From assembly GCA_036346275.1 (NCBI GenBank), contig JAYEVK010000275.1, positions 186,001 to 250,000 of the forward strand: DNA of 64,000 bases, written 5' to 3'. The stretch is from Otatea glauca. Its lineage: Eukaryota > Streptophyta > Magnoliopsida > Poales > Poaceae. Position 1 is the first letter of the stretch; each line of letters opens with the position of its first letter. The notes below the pieces were generated by a model that did not search any database, was not told where the DNA came from, and saw only the letters and a program-made list of their open reading frames with translations. Positions 45,345 through 56,546 of this stretch are shown piece by piece. The translations under genes were made by a program, and so were the position numbers.

Positions 45345-45700
45345 CAGGTTTATAAAATCGATTTCAATTCAAAAATCGCTACTAGCTTGGTACCACAAAT
45401 CATCGAAAATCGCATGAATGCCGAAGTAAAACACTTTGAACTCGGTGGTAAAAAAAATTCGAAAATCGACCTATTTTGTCTATAATCAAGCAATTTTCAC
45501 CGAAAATTGACCAAGCAATTGAAATTTTCCGGCGAGTGATTTTTGAACGATTCTCCACCAGTTTACGTCGCATAAAATTTCTTGAATTTTTTAAAATTTT
45601 AAATTAAACCGATTTATTAATCAGTTTTGGATATCGTACCACGTCGATAAAGACGAAAATTGCCAAAATCGAGCAATTTTCGACGATTTTTGGAACCGTG
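45345..45700. mobile_element. possible element with AAAATCG-rich ends
   Basis: Left CAGGTTTATAAAATCGATTTC and right (minus strand) CACGGTTCCAAAAATCGTCG look like imperfect TIRs. The interior is full of AAAATCG and CGATTTT words. The next element (45705-47181) inserted near its right end. Confidence 0.4.
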
Positions 45701-45704
45701 GAGC

Positions 45705-47181
45705 AAGGTTCAAAATTTCGGCGAATTTCGCCGAAATTTCGGATTTTGGACCACCCCGAAATCTCAAGTACCGGCCGGAAAAAAATGTAATTTTTTTTGA
45801 AATTGCTACAGTAAAATCCGAAATTTAGTTTTTTTGGGCGAAATTTCGTGCTTTTTGGCCGGTTTTGAAAGTTTTAGGGCCGTATTTGACCGGATTTGGT
45901 CCAATAACCCTTAGGAAAGTCATCTCCTATGAAAATTTGTTGAAAAACCTAATTTTTTAAACATTTTAAAATTTTGGTAGAAACACTGTCAGATTTTTAT
46001 AAAATTTTACAAGCATGATAATAATCTTTAAATTTTATGGTACTATCCTTAGTAGATTAGGATCATACATAAAAAATTTAAAAATAATTTAACTTCATTT
46101 GTTATCTTTAAAAAATCAAAAACAGAATGAACATAATTGGGACAGTTATATTGTCAGAATTTTATAAATTTTGTTGAGTGTGATTATGATCTAATTTTTT
46201 TAGAGATTAATAATTGACTCAGTAACATTATATAAATTTTTCAAAAAATTTAAACTTTGTTTGTTTGGTCAATCAAATCTATGTAAGCATTGAACTTCGT
46301 TTGTTATATTATATTTCAAAAATCGAAAAGAAAAGAACATAAATAGTACTGATCCTTGTAAGAATTTTATAAATTCACTGGAGTGTGATCATGAATCACA
46401 ATTTTTATGGGATATTAAGAACTTCCTTATCACCATTATTTAAAATTTTCAAAAAAATTTATGGTTTACATAATTTTTCATTTTGTTCAAGTTTGCCGGT
46501 AAGCCTTTTAACATGGCAGTAGTACTTTTCGAATTTTTAAAAATTCATACAGTTTGATCATCATCTAAACATTTTATGAGAGCATTATAGATACATCATA
46601 ACCATGCACAAAAAATTTCAACAGTTTCTAACTTCATTTGTATCATTTTCCATTCGGATCAAACTTGTCGGTCAGTGTTCTATCAGGACAGCGCCACTCT
46701 ACGAATTTTTAAAAATTCCTCACATATGAAAATCAGCTAAAATTTTTATGAGAATATTAGTTATGGATCATAACCATGCACAAAAAATTTCAACAGTTTA
46801 TAACTTGATTTGTACCATTTTCCATTCCAATCAAACTTGTCGGTCAGTGTTTTATCAGGACAGTACCACTCTCCGAATTTTTAAAAATTCCTCAGATGTG
46901 ATCATCAGCTGAATTTTTGTGAGAACATCAGCATTGTGTCAGGAACCTCCAAAAAAATTTCAAAAATTTTCGATAATGTTTAGACCACTTTTCAGCTAGT
47001 GAAAAAACCCGAAATTTCGGAAATTTCGCCCGAAATTTCGGGTTTTTTTGCCGAATTTTGGTTTTTTTTTTCGGATTGGACCGGATCTGAATTTTCAAAT
47101 TCAAATTTTGTCCGAAATAATTCCGAAATTTCGTTATCCGGCCTGGGGCGAAATTTATTCCGAAACCGAAATTTGAAACCT
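45705..47181. mobile_element. 1477-bp TIR element (AATTTCGG type)
   Basis: Ends AAGGTTCAAAATTTCGG and (minus strand) AGGTTTCAAATTTCGG are inverted repeats. The 9-mer CCGTGGAGC flanks exactly on both sides (45696-45704, 47182-47190). Subterminal regions are dense in CGAAATTTCGG palindromes. The middle holds diverged ~180-200 bp repeats (AATTTTTAAAAATTC, TCATTTGTACCATTTTCCATTC, AAACTTGTCGGTCAGTG at 46480-46900). No transposase is seen. The 9-bp TSD fits Mutator; an 8-bp reading (CGTGGAGC, hAT) cannot be ruled out. Confidence 0.75.
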
Positions 47182-47199
47182 CCGTGGAGCTCATCATGA

Positions 47200-47524
47200 A
47201 GAGCGATCTACTACTGTTTCAATTACATTTTAGTCATTTCCAGCTAATTCCAGCGGCACGCATCTCAAGATTGACCCAACGGTGGATAGCGAAAACACAG
47301 CCAGTTTGTGAGGTGAGCCAGAGCTTAGTGACACGACTGCTTGGCTACAACTACATACATGTATACGTTGGGACGATTTCATCGAGGAGAGACTCCAAGA
47401 GTACCAGTGCGGCAGTGCCTATATCTCCCACTTGGGAGCTGAGCCTGAGCTCTATGACCAACAAGTCCATCTGTAGGCAAAGCTTGCTTCAGTGGACAGA
47501 GTCTACTTGGACGATAACCTCAAG
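47200..47524 (+). promoter_or_regulatory. inferred 5' leader exon of the SUVH gene
   Basis: A tract ending CCTCAAG|GTATAC (donor at 47525) could join an acceptor before the ATG, TTCAG at 48253 or GGTAG at 48265, giving a leader intron of about 730 nt. SUVH genes of this group often have a leader intron and an intronless ORF. Transcript data would be needed to confirm. Confidence 0.4.
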
Positions 47525-48274
47525 GTATACCTCATCCGATGCTCATCAATCATGCTTCCTCTCTCCCTTCTCTTTCCTAGCTAATTTTATGCAAGTTTTA
47601 GTTTCTGATCATCTTTGTGGCAAGTTCTTGTAATTTTTCAGTGTTCTTATTGGTGTTTGTAGATGGCTGCCTTGAATAACTTCGGATTTAGATTCTCTTT
47701 GCGAAACAAATGGCCACCTTTTTTTGGTTCCTCAACTTTGCAATGCATTATGTCTTTCAAAAAAACTTTGCAATGCATTACTTTTCCATCTTTTTTTTTA
47801 TTTGATGCCTGCATTATTTTGGTTAATGTTTAAGGGCTAACGTATAGCATTAGTCTCGTCAACACTCAACACTGGTGTGAGTTCTCAGCACTCAGCCGAC
47901 ATAGTATTTTTTTTTGGGAGGAGTGCCAACACATTAGTGATCAAAACATAATTTTCTGCTGTTGATTGCTGCATTTCACAATATACTGTGGTTCTGTTCT
48001 TTCAGTTTAGAAGTTGACGCTGTTTTCTGAATCTAAGGTTTTAGTTTGTTGTCCTTTGTTCTTTTTTTCTTTGTTCTCCCATATATTACGCTAAATAATT
48101 GATTATCTCCATCCATCTTGCGTATTTATATTGTAAGCTTTCAAACATATTCTGCTTGGTAATTCGTAGTTCGCACGCCATTTTCATACTGCTACCATCA
48201 CATAAGCCCAGACTCCAGACTGTTGAGTAACACTTGTTTTTACCATTGTTCAGTACTCCTGGTAGGAGTTCACC

Positions 48275-50281
48275 ATGGAGAATTCCAAAGATGAAACAGA
48301 CAAGGACGAGCAACCCCTGGAACTGAAGCCTTTGCGCTCACTAGCGCCGATGTTCCCTACTCCTATGGGATATGATGTGGCAACTCAATCAACGGATCCA
48401 CTGTTAGTTTATGTCACAGCATTCAGGCCCTGCTCCTCATCAGAACGGCCTCAACCAGCTCCAGCCTCATTTGCTCAGCCCTTACGACGGTCACCAGTTC
48501 CTCTAAAGGCTACGCCAATCTCGGCGGCATTTCCGACGCCACAACACGATCGAGATGAATCGTCAGATGAAGATTACGAGCCTTCTGGCCAACATAAAAA
48601 ACCAGCATCACTGAAGACAGCCAAGAGGGCTCGACAGGCCGGGGACTCCAATGCAGCCAGCACCAAGCGCAGGTCAATAAGGAGGAGCCTCAACAAAGCG
48701 CTCGATATCTGGCCCCCCTCATCATCGGACAAACCAAGAGATTCAGTGGAAGCAATAATGATGGTGTTTGATTCACTCCGCCGCCGTATGCTGCAGTTGG
48801 ATGAAAAGGAGGATGCAAGCAAGCGAGCTGACTTGAAGGCTGGTGCTCTCATGATGCAGAATAACCTCAGGATCAATAATCTGAAGATCATAGGGTCTGT
48901 GCCTGGTCTTGAAATTGGAGATATTTTCTTCTTCAGGATTGAGATGTGCATTGTGGGTTTGCATGCACCTGCTATGGCTGGCATTGATTACATGTCTGCT
49001 AAGCATGTTGGGAAAGATGAGACTCTGGCTGTGAGTGTTCTCTCATCTGGTGGTTACGACAATGATGAAGATGACACGGACACTTTGGTGTACACAGGCC
49101 AAGGAGGCAATAGTCCGCACAAGGAGAAGCATGACCAGAAGCTTGAGAGAGGTAACCTTGCTCTCATGAACAGCATAAACAAGAAGAATCAGATCAGGGT
49201 TGTGCGCAGTGCACAGGACCCCTTCTGTAACTCAGGCAAAATTTATATTTACGACGGACTTTATCGTGTTGAAGATTCTTGGATGGACACAGCGAAGAAT
49301 GGTTTTAACGTTTTCAAGTACAAGCTGAGAAGGGAGCCGGGACAACCTGATGGAATTTCACTTTGGAAGATGACGGAGAAGTGGAAAGCAAACCCTGCAA
49401 CAAGAGAAAAGGTTATACTGCTGGACTTATCATCAAAGATTGAGAGCCTACCTGTGTGCCTTGTTAATGATGTCGATGATGAAAAAGGACCAAGTCACTT
49501 CAATTATATTACTGGAGCAAAGTATTCGAGACCCCTTAGTAAGAAAAAACCACTACAAAGTTGCAAGTGTCCTAGTGTGTGTTTGCCTGGTGATACTAAT
49601 TGTTCATGTGCACAGCAGAATGATGGTGATCTTCCATACAACTCATCCGGATTGCTTGTGAAGCGCATTCCGATGCTTTATGAATGCTCTTCTAATTGTC
49701 AGTGTTCTCAAAATTGTCGAAACAGGGTCTCACAGAAGGGTATTAAACTGAATTTTGAGGTTTTCTGGACTAGGGACCGTGGATGGGGTCTCCGGTCTTG
49801 GGACCCCATCCGTGCTGGCACATTCATCTGTGAGTATGCTGGTGAAGTCATCGATGAAACCAAGATGAACATGGATGGTGAGGAAGATGAATATACCTTT
49901 CGCGCATCACAGCTCAATGATAAGGTTTTAAGGTGGAATCTGGGTGCAGAATTACTTGAAGAAGCAAGTACGGATGTCACAGCCCAGAGCTTTAAGCAAC
50001 TACCTATCGTCATAAGTGCAAAAAATTCAGGCAATGTGGCTCGTTTTCTGAACCATAGCTGTTCCCCAAATCTCTTTTGGCAAGCTGTGCAGTATGACCA
50101 TGGCGATGACAGTTACCCACATATCATGTTTTTCGCAATGAAACATATTCCTCCCATGACTGAGCTGACCTATGATTATGGTACGAGAGGAGCGCCACCT
50201 AGCATCAAGGGCAAATTTCTCAATGCTTGCAAACCCAAGCCATGCCTCTGTGGCTCTACGAACTGTCGAGGTTCTTTCTGA
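48275..50281 (+). CDS. SUVH-type SRA-SET histone methyltransferase family protein
   Basis: A single 668-aa open frame. The N-terminal 130 residues are Pro/Ser-rich with basic patches (KRRSIRRS), a likely nuclear signal. An SRA/YDG domain (about 206-359: GSVPGLEIGDIFFFRIEM, GLHAPAMAGIDYM, YTGQGG) binds methylated DNA in this family. Pre-SET Cys cluster (about 429-490: CKCPSVC...NCSC...CSSNCQCSQNC) is followed by SET (about 490-635: GWGLRS, GTFICEYAGEV, ARFLNHSCSPN, LTYDYG) and post-SET (CLCGSTNCRGSF at the C-terminus). All zinc-ligand and catalytic-type motifs look intact. Family members deposit H3K9 methylation; the RADLKA-SVPG-region wording and intronless ORF are closest to the SUVH1/SUVH3 branch, whose Arabidopsis members read DNA methylation and support transcription. 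Branch assignment is by recall, not a tree. Confidence 0.95.
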   Translation: MENSKDETDKDEQPLELKPLRSLAPMFPTPMGYDVATQSTDPLLVYVTAFRPCSSSERPQPAPASFAQPLRRSPVPLKATPISAAFPTPQHDRDESSDEDYEPSGQHKKPASLKTAKRARQAGDSNAASTKRRSIRRSLNKALDIWPPSSSDKPRDSVEAIMMVFDSLRRRMLQLDEKEDASKRADLKAGALMMQNNLRINNLKIIGSVPGLEIGDIFFFRIEMCIVGLHAPAMAGIDYMSAKHVGKDETLAVSVLSSGGYDNDEDDTDTLVYTGQGGNSPHKEKHDQKLERGNLALMNSINKKNQIRVVRSAQDPFCNSGKIYIYDGLYRVEDSWMDTAKNGFNVFKYKLRREPGQPDGISLWKMTEKWKANPATREKVILLDLSSKIESLPVCLVNDVDDEKGPSHFNYITGAKYSRPLSKKKPLQSCKCPSVCLPGDTNCSCAQQNDGDLPYNSSGLLVKRIPMLYECSSNCQCSQNCRNRVSQKGIKLNFEVFWTRDRGWGLRSWDPIRAGTFICEYAGEVIDETKMNMDGEEDEYTFRASQLNDKVLRWNLGAELLEEASTDVTAQSFKQLPIVISAKNSGNVARFLNHSCSPNLFWQAVQYDHGDDSYPHIMFFAMKHIPPMTELTYDYGTRGAPPSIKGKFLNACKPKPCLCGSTNCRGSF

Positions 50282-51430
50282 TAAAAGAGATGCTGAGCAT
50301 GCATAAACCTAATGTACTGAAGCTGGTAAGGGCCCTTGTCATCACTTTGTACCACGCACCTTTGTCTTTCATCCATCTGTTTTTCTTTTTCTTGCCATGC
50401 TTAACAAGTTAGTGTCTTCTTGAACTCGAGTTGTCAATTTGTCATTAATGCCCAAACTTTTTCCATAAGGTATCTTTTACGAACTCGATTTGTAGTTAAT
50501 GGTCAAACTTTTTCCGTAAATTATTTTTGAGTATCACATAATTATGTTGTTAGCAACGATGCACAACTTTGATATTCAGTTATTATGTGCAAGAAAGAAA
50601 CGCATTCTCACATACTATACAATAGAACAACTTCGCAAATTCTACAAAGTTCTTTTACAATGTAACTTGTTATGGTGTACCTTATTTACCAATTTTCAAT
50701 ATCTGTTTATTCTAAACTACAATAAATCTCGATTCTTGGTCCTCCATTCTTCCACAAGATTGACAGTACCAGTAGAATATTTGTACAGCAGAATGGACTG
50801 TTATAGGAGTAGCTAATTTATCCTTCCCGACACTTGTCAGAGTGCTTAACAATTCACCTCTGTACATGGAACATTGAAGTTATGCATCGGCATTTCAGCT
50901 CCAATGCTTTTATTGCTCTCCTGAAAATCACCCATGAATCCACTTTCTATGACATGAACAAGACAAGAACTCTCATTAGAACTCTAGGTCGTTCTTGCAC
51001 CCATAAGGAGAAGCCGATTGGCCCTCTTGCTTGGATAAAATTGGGTAGAATTCATCAGCATGTTTAACTTAACATGTGATATTCTTCTTCATTTGTCACT
51101 GCATGTAATATTGATGAACTGAACAACTAATTTGGCAAGTTCAATTTTGGCCTTTGGTTGCCTAATGCTGTTATCTTGCCTTGTCAGGTTATTGTGTTGC
51201 TCTGTGCACACTATATTGCATATAGTAGTGGAGTACTTGGTAAGGGCGACACCATCTCTGTATTTTGGATGCTGCTAGCGAAGAGAGGAAACCCATAGTA
51301 GGATGCAGAACCACTGAAATGCGGTCGCATAGGGCTCTCAACTTTTGCGGTTTGCGTGGACAATGTGTACTCCTAGTCTTTGTAATGCAAGTCTGCCACA
51401 TGTAAATCGTGCACTAGCATGTTCTAAGTC
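50282..51430 (+). other. 3' region of the SUVH gene, possible 3'-UTR intron
   Basis: A donor-like CTG|GTAAGG at 50327 and an acceptor TTGTCAG at 51188 could delimit a 3'-UTR intron, with a terminal exon of about 240 bp to 51430. No other gene is recognised here. This is inference from splice-site form alone. Confidence 0.3.
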
Positions 51431-51600
51431 AATAGCTATCTAGCACTATGTGCTGTTAGTTACTGTGGTATTACTTGCTTCTCTGCATGGAAGACAAAAA
51501 AAATGACCATGTTTAATTTGCTGCTTGATGCTTGCCATATTTTGTGATAAAAAAGAGCAATGCTACACTGTTAAAAAGAAAGAAAATTTTTTTGTCTGAG

Positions 51601-51617
51601 CCCAGACTCGAACTGGG
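51601..51617 (-). other. tRNA T-arm-like remnant
   Basis: On the minus strand CCCAG-TTCGAGT-CTGGG forms a perfect 5-bp stem with a 7-base loop containing TTCGA, as in a tRNA T-arm (box B). The neighbouring bases do not fold into an acceptor or anticodon arm, so this is not a functional tRNA. It may be a tRNA-derived SINE or tRNA relic. Confidence 0.3.
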
Positions 51618-51841
51618 TGACATAGTGTAAACTGTCAGATCAGTCAATAATTAAGCTCTTTAAATGGTTAACTTAGCAGGTCATCAGAACGGGAGCAAAC
51701 TGTACGAATTGTGATCAGAACATCTAAAATCGGGACGAACTACAATTGTATGAATTGCGATTCCAATCAAATACGTGGGAATCTATCTAAAAGACAACAA
51801 CTCACTGTAATGTACTCCAACAGAAGCAACTGGGTAGTTAG

Positions 51842-53620
51842 TTACCAGAAATCTCCGCACGAACACTGGCCATCTCTGAAGTGATGGAAGCGGGTACGGT
51901 CCCTCATGACAATCTCTCTGCCATACACCCGGGAGACAAGCTTTGTGCTCTCGTGACAATCGCTGCACACCCGGAGGTTCTTGATGATCCTGATGGGCGT
52001 GCCTGGAGGGGAAGCGATCAGCGCAAAGGCAACAGCGAGCCTCTCGCTGTGGTAGGACAGTGCGTCTGCCTTGTCCTCCTCCTCGACGTCAAACAGCACC
52101 ACCGTTGTGCTCGGCCGGTGCCCGCATTCACTTAGCCTGGCCTCGACCTCTTCAACCATGGCGTGTATCTCCTTTGAGGCAGGGTGCGTCTTGTCACCCA
52201 TCAGGAACTCATGGAGAACTCCATCGATGTCCAGGAGGCTTGACCCCGGGCTCTTGTCAATGCCCATGGCCTTCATCTCCCTCCTCGCCTTCTTGGCGTC
52301 CTCCCATCGGCTCATCCTCGCATAGAAGTTGGACAGCAGGACGTAGTTTCCACTGTGCTCTGGCTCGAGCTGCATCAACTTTCCGATCATCCTCTCGGCA
52401 AGCTCCACCTTGCCGTGAGTCCCACAAGCCCGGATCAAAGACCTATATATCGCCGCGTTCGGTGGAATGTCCATCCGCCGGATCAGCTTGTCGGCATCAT
52501 CAAGTCGACCTGCCCTGCCCAGCATGTCAACCATGCATCCGTAATGCTCAATCGTCGGCGCAATCCCGAATTTAACCTCCATTCTCTCGAAGTACAGCTG
52601 CCCTTCATCCACCAATCCAGCATGAGCGCAAGCGCACAACACCGCCAGCACCGTGACGCCGTCGACTGGGACGCCCTCGAGGCGCATTCTGCCAAACGAG
52701 GCAAGCGCAGCACGACCATAGCCGTGGACGGCCAAGGCTTGGAGCATGGCGTTGTAGCAGCGCGTGTCCATGTCCGCGACGCCAGCGAACACCTGCTCTG
52801 CCAGGTCCAGCCTGCCGCACCTGGCGTACATCTCCACAAGCGCGGTGGCCACGAAGCAGTTCACGGCGAGCCTGCGCTTGAGAGCATAGGCGTGCGCCCA
52901 TACGCCGTGCCCGAGAGCGCCGAGCTCGCCGCACGCGCCGATGACGGCGACGAGCGTGATCTCGTTCGGCCTGACGTTCAAGGAGGTCATCCGCGCAAAC
53001 AAGTCGAGGACCTCCGCCGCCGGGCCAGCGCAGGACGCGTCCCTGGCCCGGCGCGCGTACGCTGACAGCAGCGCGTTCCAGGCCGGCAGGTCTGGCGCAA
53101 CAATCCTGTCGAACACCCGGCGGCACGAGGCGATCCTGCCGCAGCGGGCGAAGACGTCGAGCAGCGCGGCCCCGAGGACGCGGTCGTGGGAGGCGGCGCG
53201 GGCGCCGAGGAATTTGAGCGAATGGGTGGCGAGCGCGAGGGCGGCGCCGGGAGGCGAGGCGCGGAAGAGGGGCGGGTAGGTGAATGCGTTGGGGCGGAGA
53301 AGGGAGGAGAAGAGGAAGAGGACGGAGTAGAGGGAGAGGGCGGAGGGGAGGTGGAGAGGGGACGGCTGGAGGAGGGAGTTGGCGAGGAAGGCGGTGGGGG
53401 GAAGCGGGGAGCAGAGGAGGAGGCGGAGGCGGTGGGAGAGGCGGAGGGAGGTGGAGAGCCGCAGGAGGAGGGAGAAGTTGGGAGAGTGGCGCGCGAGGCC
53501 GGAGGTGAGGAGGAGCGCGTGGAGCTGGCCGAAGAGGCGCGGTGCGGCGGTGCGGCGGCGGCGGAGGGTCGGGAGCGGGTCGGCGGGTGCGGGACGGTGG
53601 CGGGCGGGCGTTGGGCTCAT
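51842..53620 (-). CDS. PLS-class pentatricopeptide-repeat protein, E and DYW domains
   Basis: A single-exon 592-aa frame, start at 53620. The N-terminus is Arg/Ala/Ser/Leu-rich and lacks acids, fitting a plastid or mitochondrial transit peptide. PPR repeats run from about residue 50 to 410 (for example VLGAALLDVFARCGRIASCRRVFDR; the next contains VATALVEMYARCGR). The E/E+ region (about 410-500: NYVLLSNFYARMSRWEDA, SSLLDIDGVLHEF) precedes a DYW deaminase domain with HSE (about residue 525) and CSDCH (about 551), the zinc/catalytic HxE-CxxC pattern. It ends CSCGDFW, a DFW variant of the DYW tripeptide. Such proteins specify C-to-U editing sites in organelle RNA. The coding strand is very GC-rich at the 5' end, a usual feature of grass genes. 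The MITE at 53815-54187 sits about 195 bp upstream of the ATG. Confidence 0.94.
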   Translation of the reverse strand: MSPTPARHRPAPADPLPTLRRRRTAAPRLFGQLHALLLTSGLARHSPNFSLLLRLSTSLRLSHRLRLLLCSPLPPTAFLANSLLQPSPLHLPSALSLYSVLFLFSSLLRPNAFTYPPLFRASPPGAALALATHSLKFLGARAASHDRVLGAALLDVFARCGRIASCRRVFDRIVAPDLPAWNALLSAYARRARDASCAGPAAEVLDLFARMTSLNVRPNEITLVAVIGACGELGALGHGVWAHAYALKRRLAVNCFVATALVEMYARCGRLDLAEQVFAGVADMDTRCYNAMLQALAVHGYGRAALASFGRMRLEGVPVDGVTVLAVLCACAHAGLVDEGQLYFERMEVKFGIAPTIEHYGCMVDMLGRAGRLDDADKLIRRMDIPPNAAIYRSLIRACGTHGKVELAERMIGKLMQLEPEHSGNYVLLSNFYARMSRWEDAKKARREMKAMGIDKSPGSSLLDIDGVLHEFLMGDKTHPASKEIHAMVEEVEARLSECGHRPSTTVVLFDVEEEDKADALSYHSERLAVAFALIASPPGTPIRIIKNLRVCSDCHESTKLVSRVYGREIVMRDRTRFHHFRDGQCSCGDFW

Positions 53621-53814
53621 TTGGACCCGGGCTGTTGGGAGTGGCGCGCTCTTCTAAGATTTTCTTGGGCCCTCTTTATGGGCCTAATATGAACGGAAAG
53701 ATCGTCTTGGGCCCATGTACGAGCCTGAAACTAGCATGCCTCGGACCGACTGGCCTAGCCTCGGCCATGGATACCGTGTCTCCTATTTAATCAAGCACGG
53801 CCCGCATTAGGCTA

Positions 53815-54187
53815 CGAGTGATCACTTTTTCTAGCTTTGTAACTTTTTTTTCCTTCTAAATCTAGCATTTTCAGAATTGCAAATCTAACCCTCTCCTATT
53901 GCGAAAGGCACGGCAGGCGATAAGTCTAGTCTCGTTACCTCGTTTTTTTCCTCTAATCCAGCTTTCTACCAAGCGGAATTGCAAATATAGCCCACTCCCC
54001 CACCACGGAAGGCCCAGCAGCCGACAAGCCTGGGGAGCGCAGTAGATGGTGAGGTAGCGCGGGAGCGGCTTGAAGCGCTAGAGGCATGTTCCACGGTGGA
54101 GAAGGTGCTAGATTTGCAATTCTGCTAAGGAGGAAACTAGATTTGAAAAAAAAATAGATAACGAGGCTAAAAGAAAGTGATCACCCG
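53815..54187. mobile_element. 373-bp foldback MITE upstream of the PPR gene
   Basis: Arms begin CGAGTGATCACTTTTTCTAG on the left and CGGGTGATCACTTTCTTTTA on the minus strand at the right, and remain similar for about 75 bp (…AAATCTAG…GAATTGCAAATCTA). TA flanks both ends (53813-53814, 54188-54189), compatible with a Stowaway/Tc1-like insertion. Given its position it could overlap the PPR gene promoter. Confidence 0.65.
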
Positions 54188-54810
54188 TAAAATTTCTAGG
54201 TTATATAATAGACGTGTCCGTGTGCAGCGTAAGTGCCATGTACGTGTGGCGTGCATCCTTCTCATGTGTTTCTTCTGAATGGATGCGTTTCTTCGTGTGC
54301 CGTACCCGTACGTAGTTGACATGCAGCAGCAGCAGCGATGATTAAAGGAAAAAGGTACATATACCGATATACGTACGTATCTGCACCGACAAATTAAAGT
54401 ACCAGGATTACCAAAAATTAAACTAGAGCCTGGGACACTTTTCATGAGGGGTTAGAGCTAATCAGCTAATGCAGAGGATGGATCCGCATCGATCACACCA
54501 TTGACACAGAAAGGTAGTTGAAGCATGCAAGTTAAACATATCAACGTGCATGCGTCGCAAGCAACTCAAATTGTAACCACTCATGGATCATGAACACTCA
54601 GCACACGCAACTTGAATTGTGTTTGTCCTCTCTTTCGCTCAACGCGTGACTCAATTTTCTCAGGCCTTACAATTTTATAGCTTGAGTGTGACCAACCGAT
54701 TGTCCAAAGAAAATAAGAGAGGGAGAAGCGAACAGTCATGTTGATTTGGTATATCACCAGCTAGTACCCCAAATTGTCCTCTCAGCTCTACGGGCTACAT
54801 TATATATACG
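54188..54810. other. intergenic, no gene seen
   Basis: No exon, RNA or element edge recognised. Confidence 0.45.
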
Positions 54811-55031
54811 GGTGTGTTTGGGTACTTGCATCAGGCGGTACATGTATGACATGATTTAAGGAAAAAACTATTACATATGTTTGGTTGTTTAAATAGAACC
54901 ATTCTATTTTGGATGGTGGGATGCAAATTTAATAAATATTCCTTATAGATGTTAAATCATTTTATTCACCAAAAACAATGAAACTAAATAGTTCAGAACC
55001 ATGCAACCTCATCCCACCAGCCAAACACACC
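54811..55031. mobile_element. 221-bp MITE with GGTGTGTTTGG ends
   Basis: GGTGTGTTTGG at the left is the exact complement of CCAAACACACC at the right. The flanks TATATACG and TACATACG (one base in from the right end) agree at 7 of 8, consistent with a hAT-type 8-bp duplication, but the register is uncertain. Confidence 0.65.
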
Positions 55032-56546
55032 TTACATACGTGAACACATGGGTTTTCTGCTTCTCATGGTTTTTATGTGGATTTGTCTAGTCTTGTTTAC
55101 CGTGCATGCCAAATCGAAACCTCCGCTTCGTATATGAAAAGCATGTATGAAATTACAAATATTTAAAATTCATTTTGGTCAACTTATTAGAGATACGCTG
55201 CAAGCATCTGATCTGCTAGCCTATTAATATAAGGGCAGGCAATTAGTGGTACAGTTCACATTCATTTAGACAAAAAAATAGGCTACCTCTCGCTCTATTT
55301 ATGCTTGCTGGATGCATATAGTAAGATGAAACAGAATCACAGTTGCCTTTTTACGCTGGCTCGATGCATGTAATAAGATGAAACAGAATCACAGTTGCCT
55401 TAACTTGTATGCCATGTCCATTTGATTGAGATGGCTCATGATATGAAAAAAGTTTCCACCTGCAAATTTATTTATTATTGAAATGAGATGAACCGTGCAT
55501 TAGTTGGAATGTTTAGTGAGAACCTAATCAAACACATGCATAGAGATCCAATGCAGGCACTCTACTATCGAGTGATCTGGATTATTCGTTATCTTGATCC
55601 AACATTTCGAACAGATAGAAACTGATTAGGTTGTAGTTCTGATCCTCTCAAACAGCGTAGAAACCCTTTCTAAAAACGATGCATCTGTATATTAAATAAC
55701 AGAACCGTAGCCCTATTTTTAGCTTGAAGTGTGCTCCATGATCCTACGAAAGAGTAACTTTTTTTTTTGTCATTGTTATCCAATAATTGCACTGCAGTAC
55801 AGTTAGTTATTCGGTGTACCTCGACTTAGTTAGTTAGGTACGTAGTATTAAACCGCATGGTGGACTAATTCCAACCATCTGTGTTAGTACTAGGACGAGA
55901 TTAGAGTTATCACAAATAAGTGAAAGGAAATGAATGAATACATGAATAGATAATGATAAACTTTTTTTTTACTATATTCACATTTAAAATATGATGCTAA
56001 ATGATCCCCAGCTCTTTCTTTTCCCCGACGAAATTTCAATATACAAATTTCTTTTTGCGACGAATCCTCAATTCATATATCTTTTTAGCATTGTTAGCAA
56101 CAGGTGATATAAGATGAAACTTACACTCTAGCACTAGCACAGAACAAACTTGCTGTCAAAAAATGAGTATTGCTTCCAAGGCATTTGGACCGACAGAGGA
56201 GATAAAAAGGATGGGATAGTATTTTCTTGCCTCCTTACTTGAAAACGAAACTATGGCGATTTAGTCGATGAAATTGATTTGATAAAATTCATAAAAGCGA
56301 AAAAAACAAAAACAAAAGAGAGAGAATAATTGATGATTTGTCCTCATTTACTTGTGCCATTGATCATTTGTTCTGTAATGTCTCACTGACATGCGGATTC
56401 TAGGACCATATATCAATAAGATAAACGAAACAAATGATCAATTATATCAAGTAAAATAGGATAAGTAATCAGTTTTTTTTTAAAAAAAAAGAGTACATAA
56501 ATTGACCCTTATATAGTCCGCAGGGCTCAGGCTGTTGTGATCGATG
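55032..56546. other. intergenic; short local duplication
   Basis: No gene seen. About 40 bp (AGATGAAACAGAATCACAG plus flanks) is directly repeated at about 55323-55345 and 55377-55400. Confidence 0.45.

Noticed and set aside
46928..47199. ORFs rich in KF/EI repeats on both strands
   Set aside because: They translate the CGAAATTTCGG palindromes at the end of the 1477-bp DNA element.
51590..51700. Possible functional tRNA gene
   Set aside because: Only the T-arm is present; acceptor, D and anticodon arms cannot be formed from the adjoining sequence.
52060..53692. Long plus-strand ORFs (up to 236 aa) opposite the PPR gene
   Set aside because: They are antisense shadows in GC-rich sequence; the minus-strand frame carries clear PPR, E and DYW motifs.
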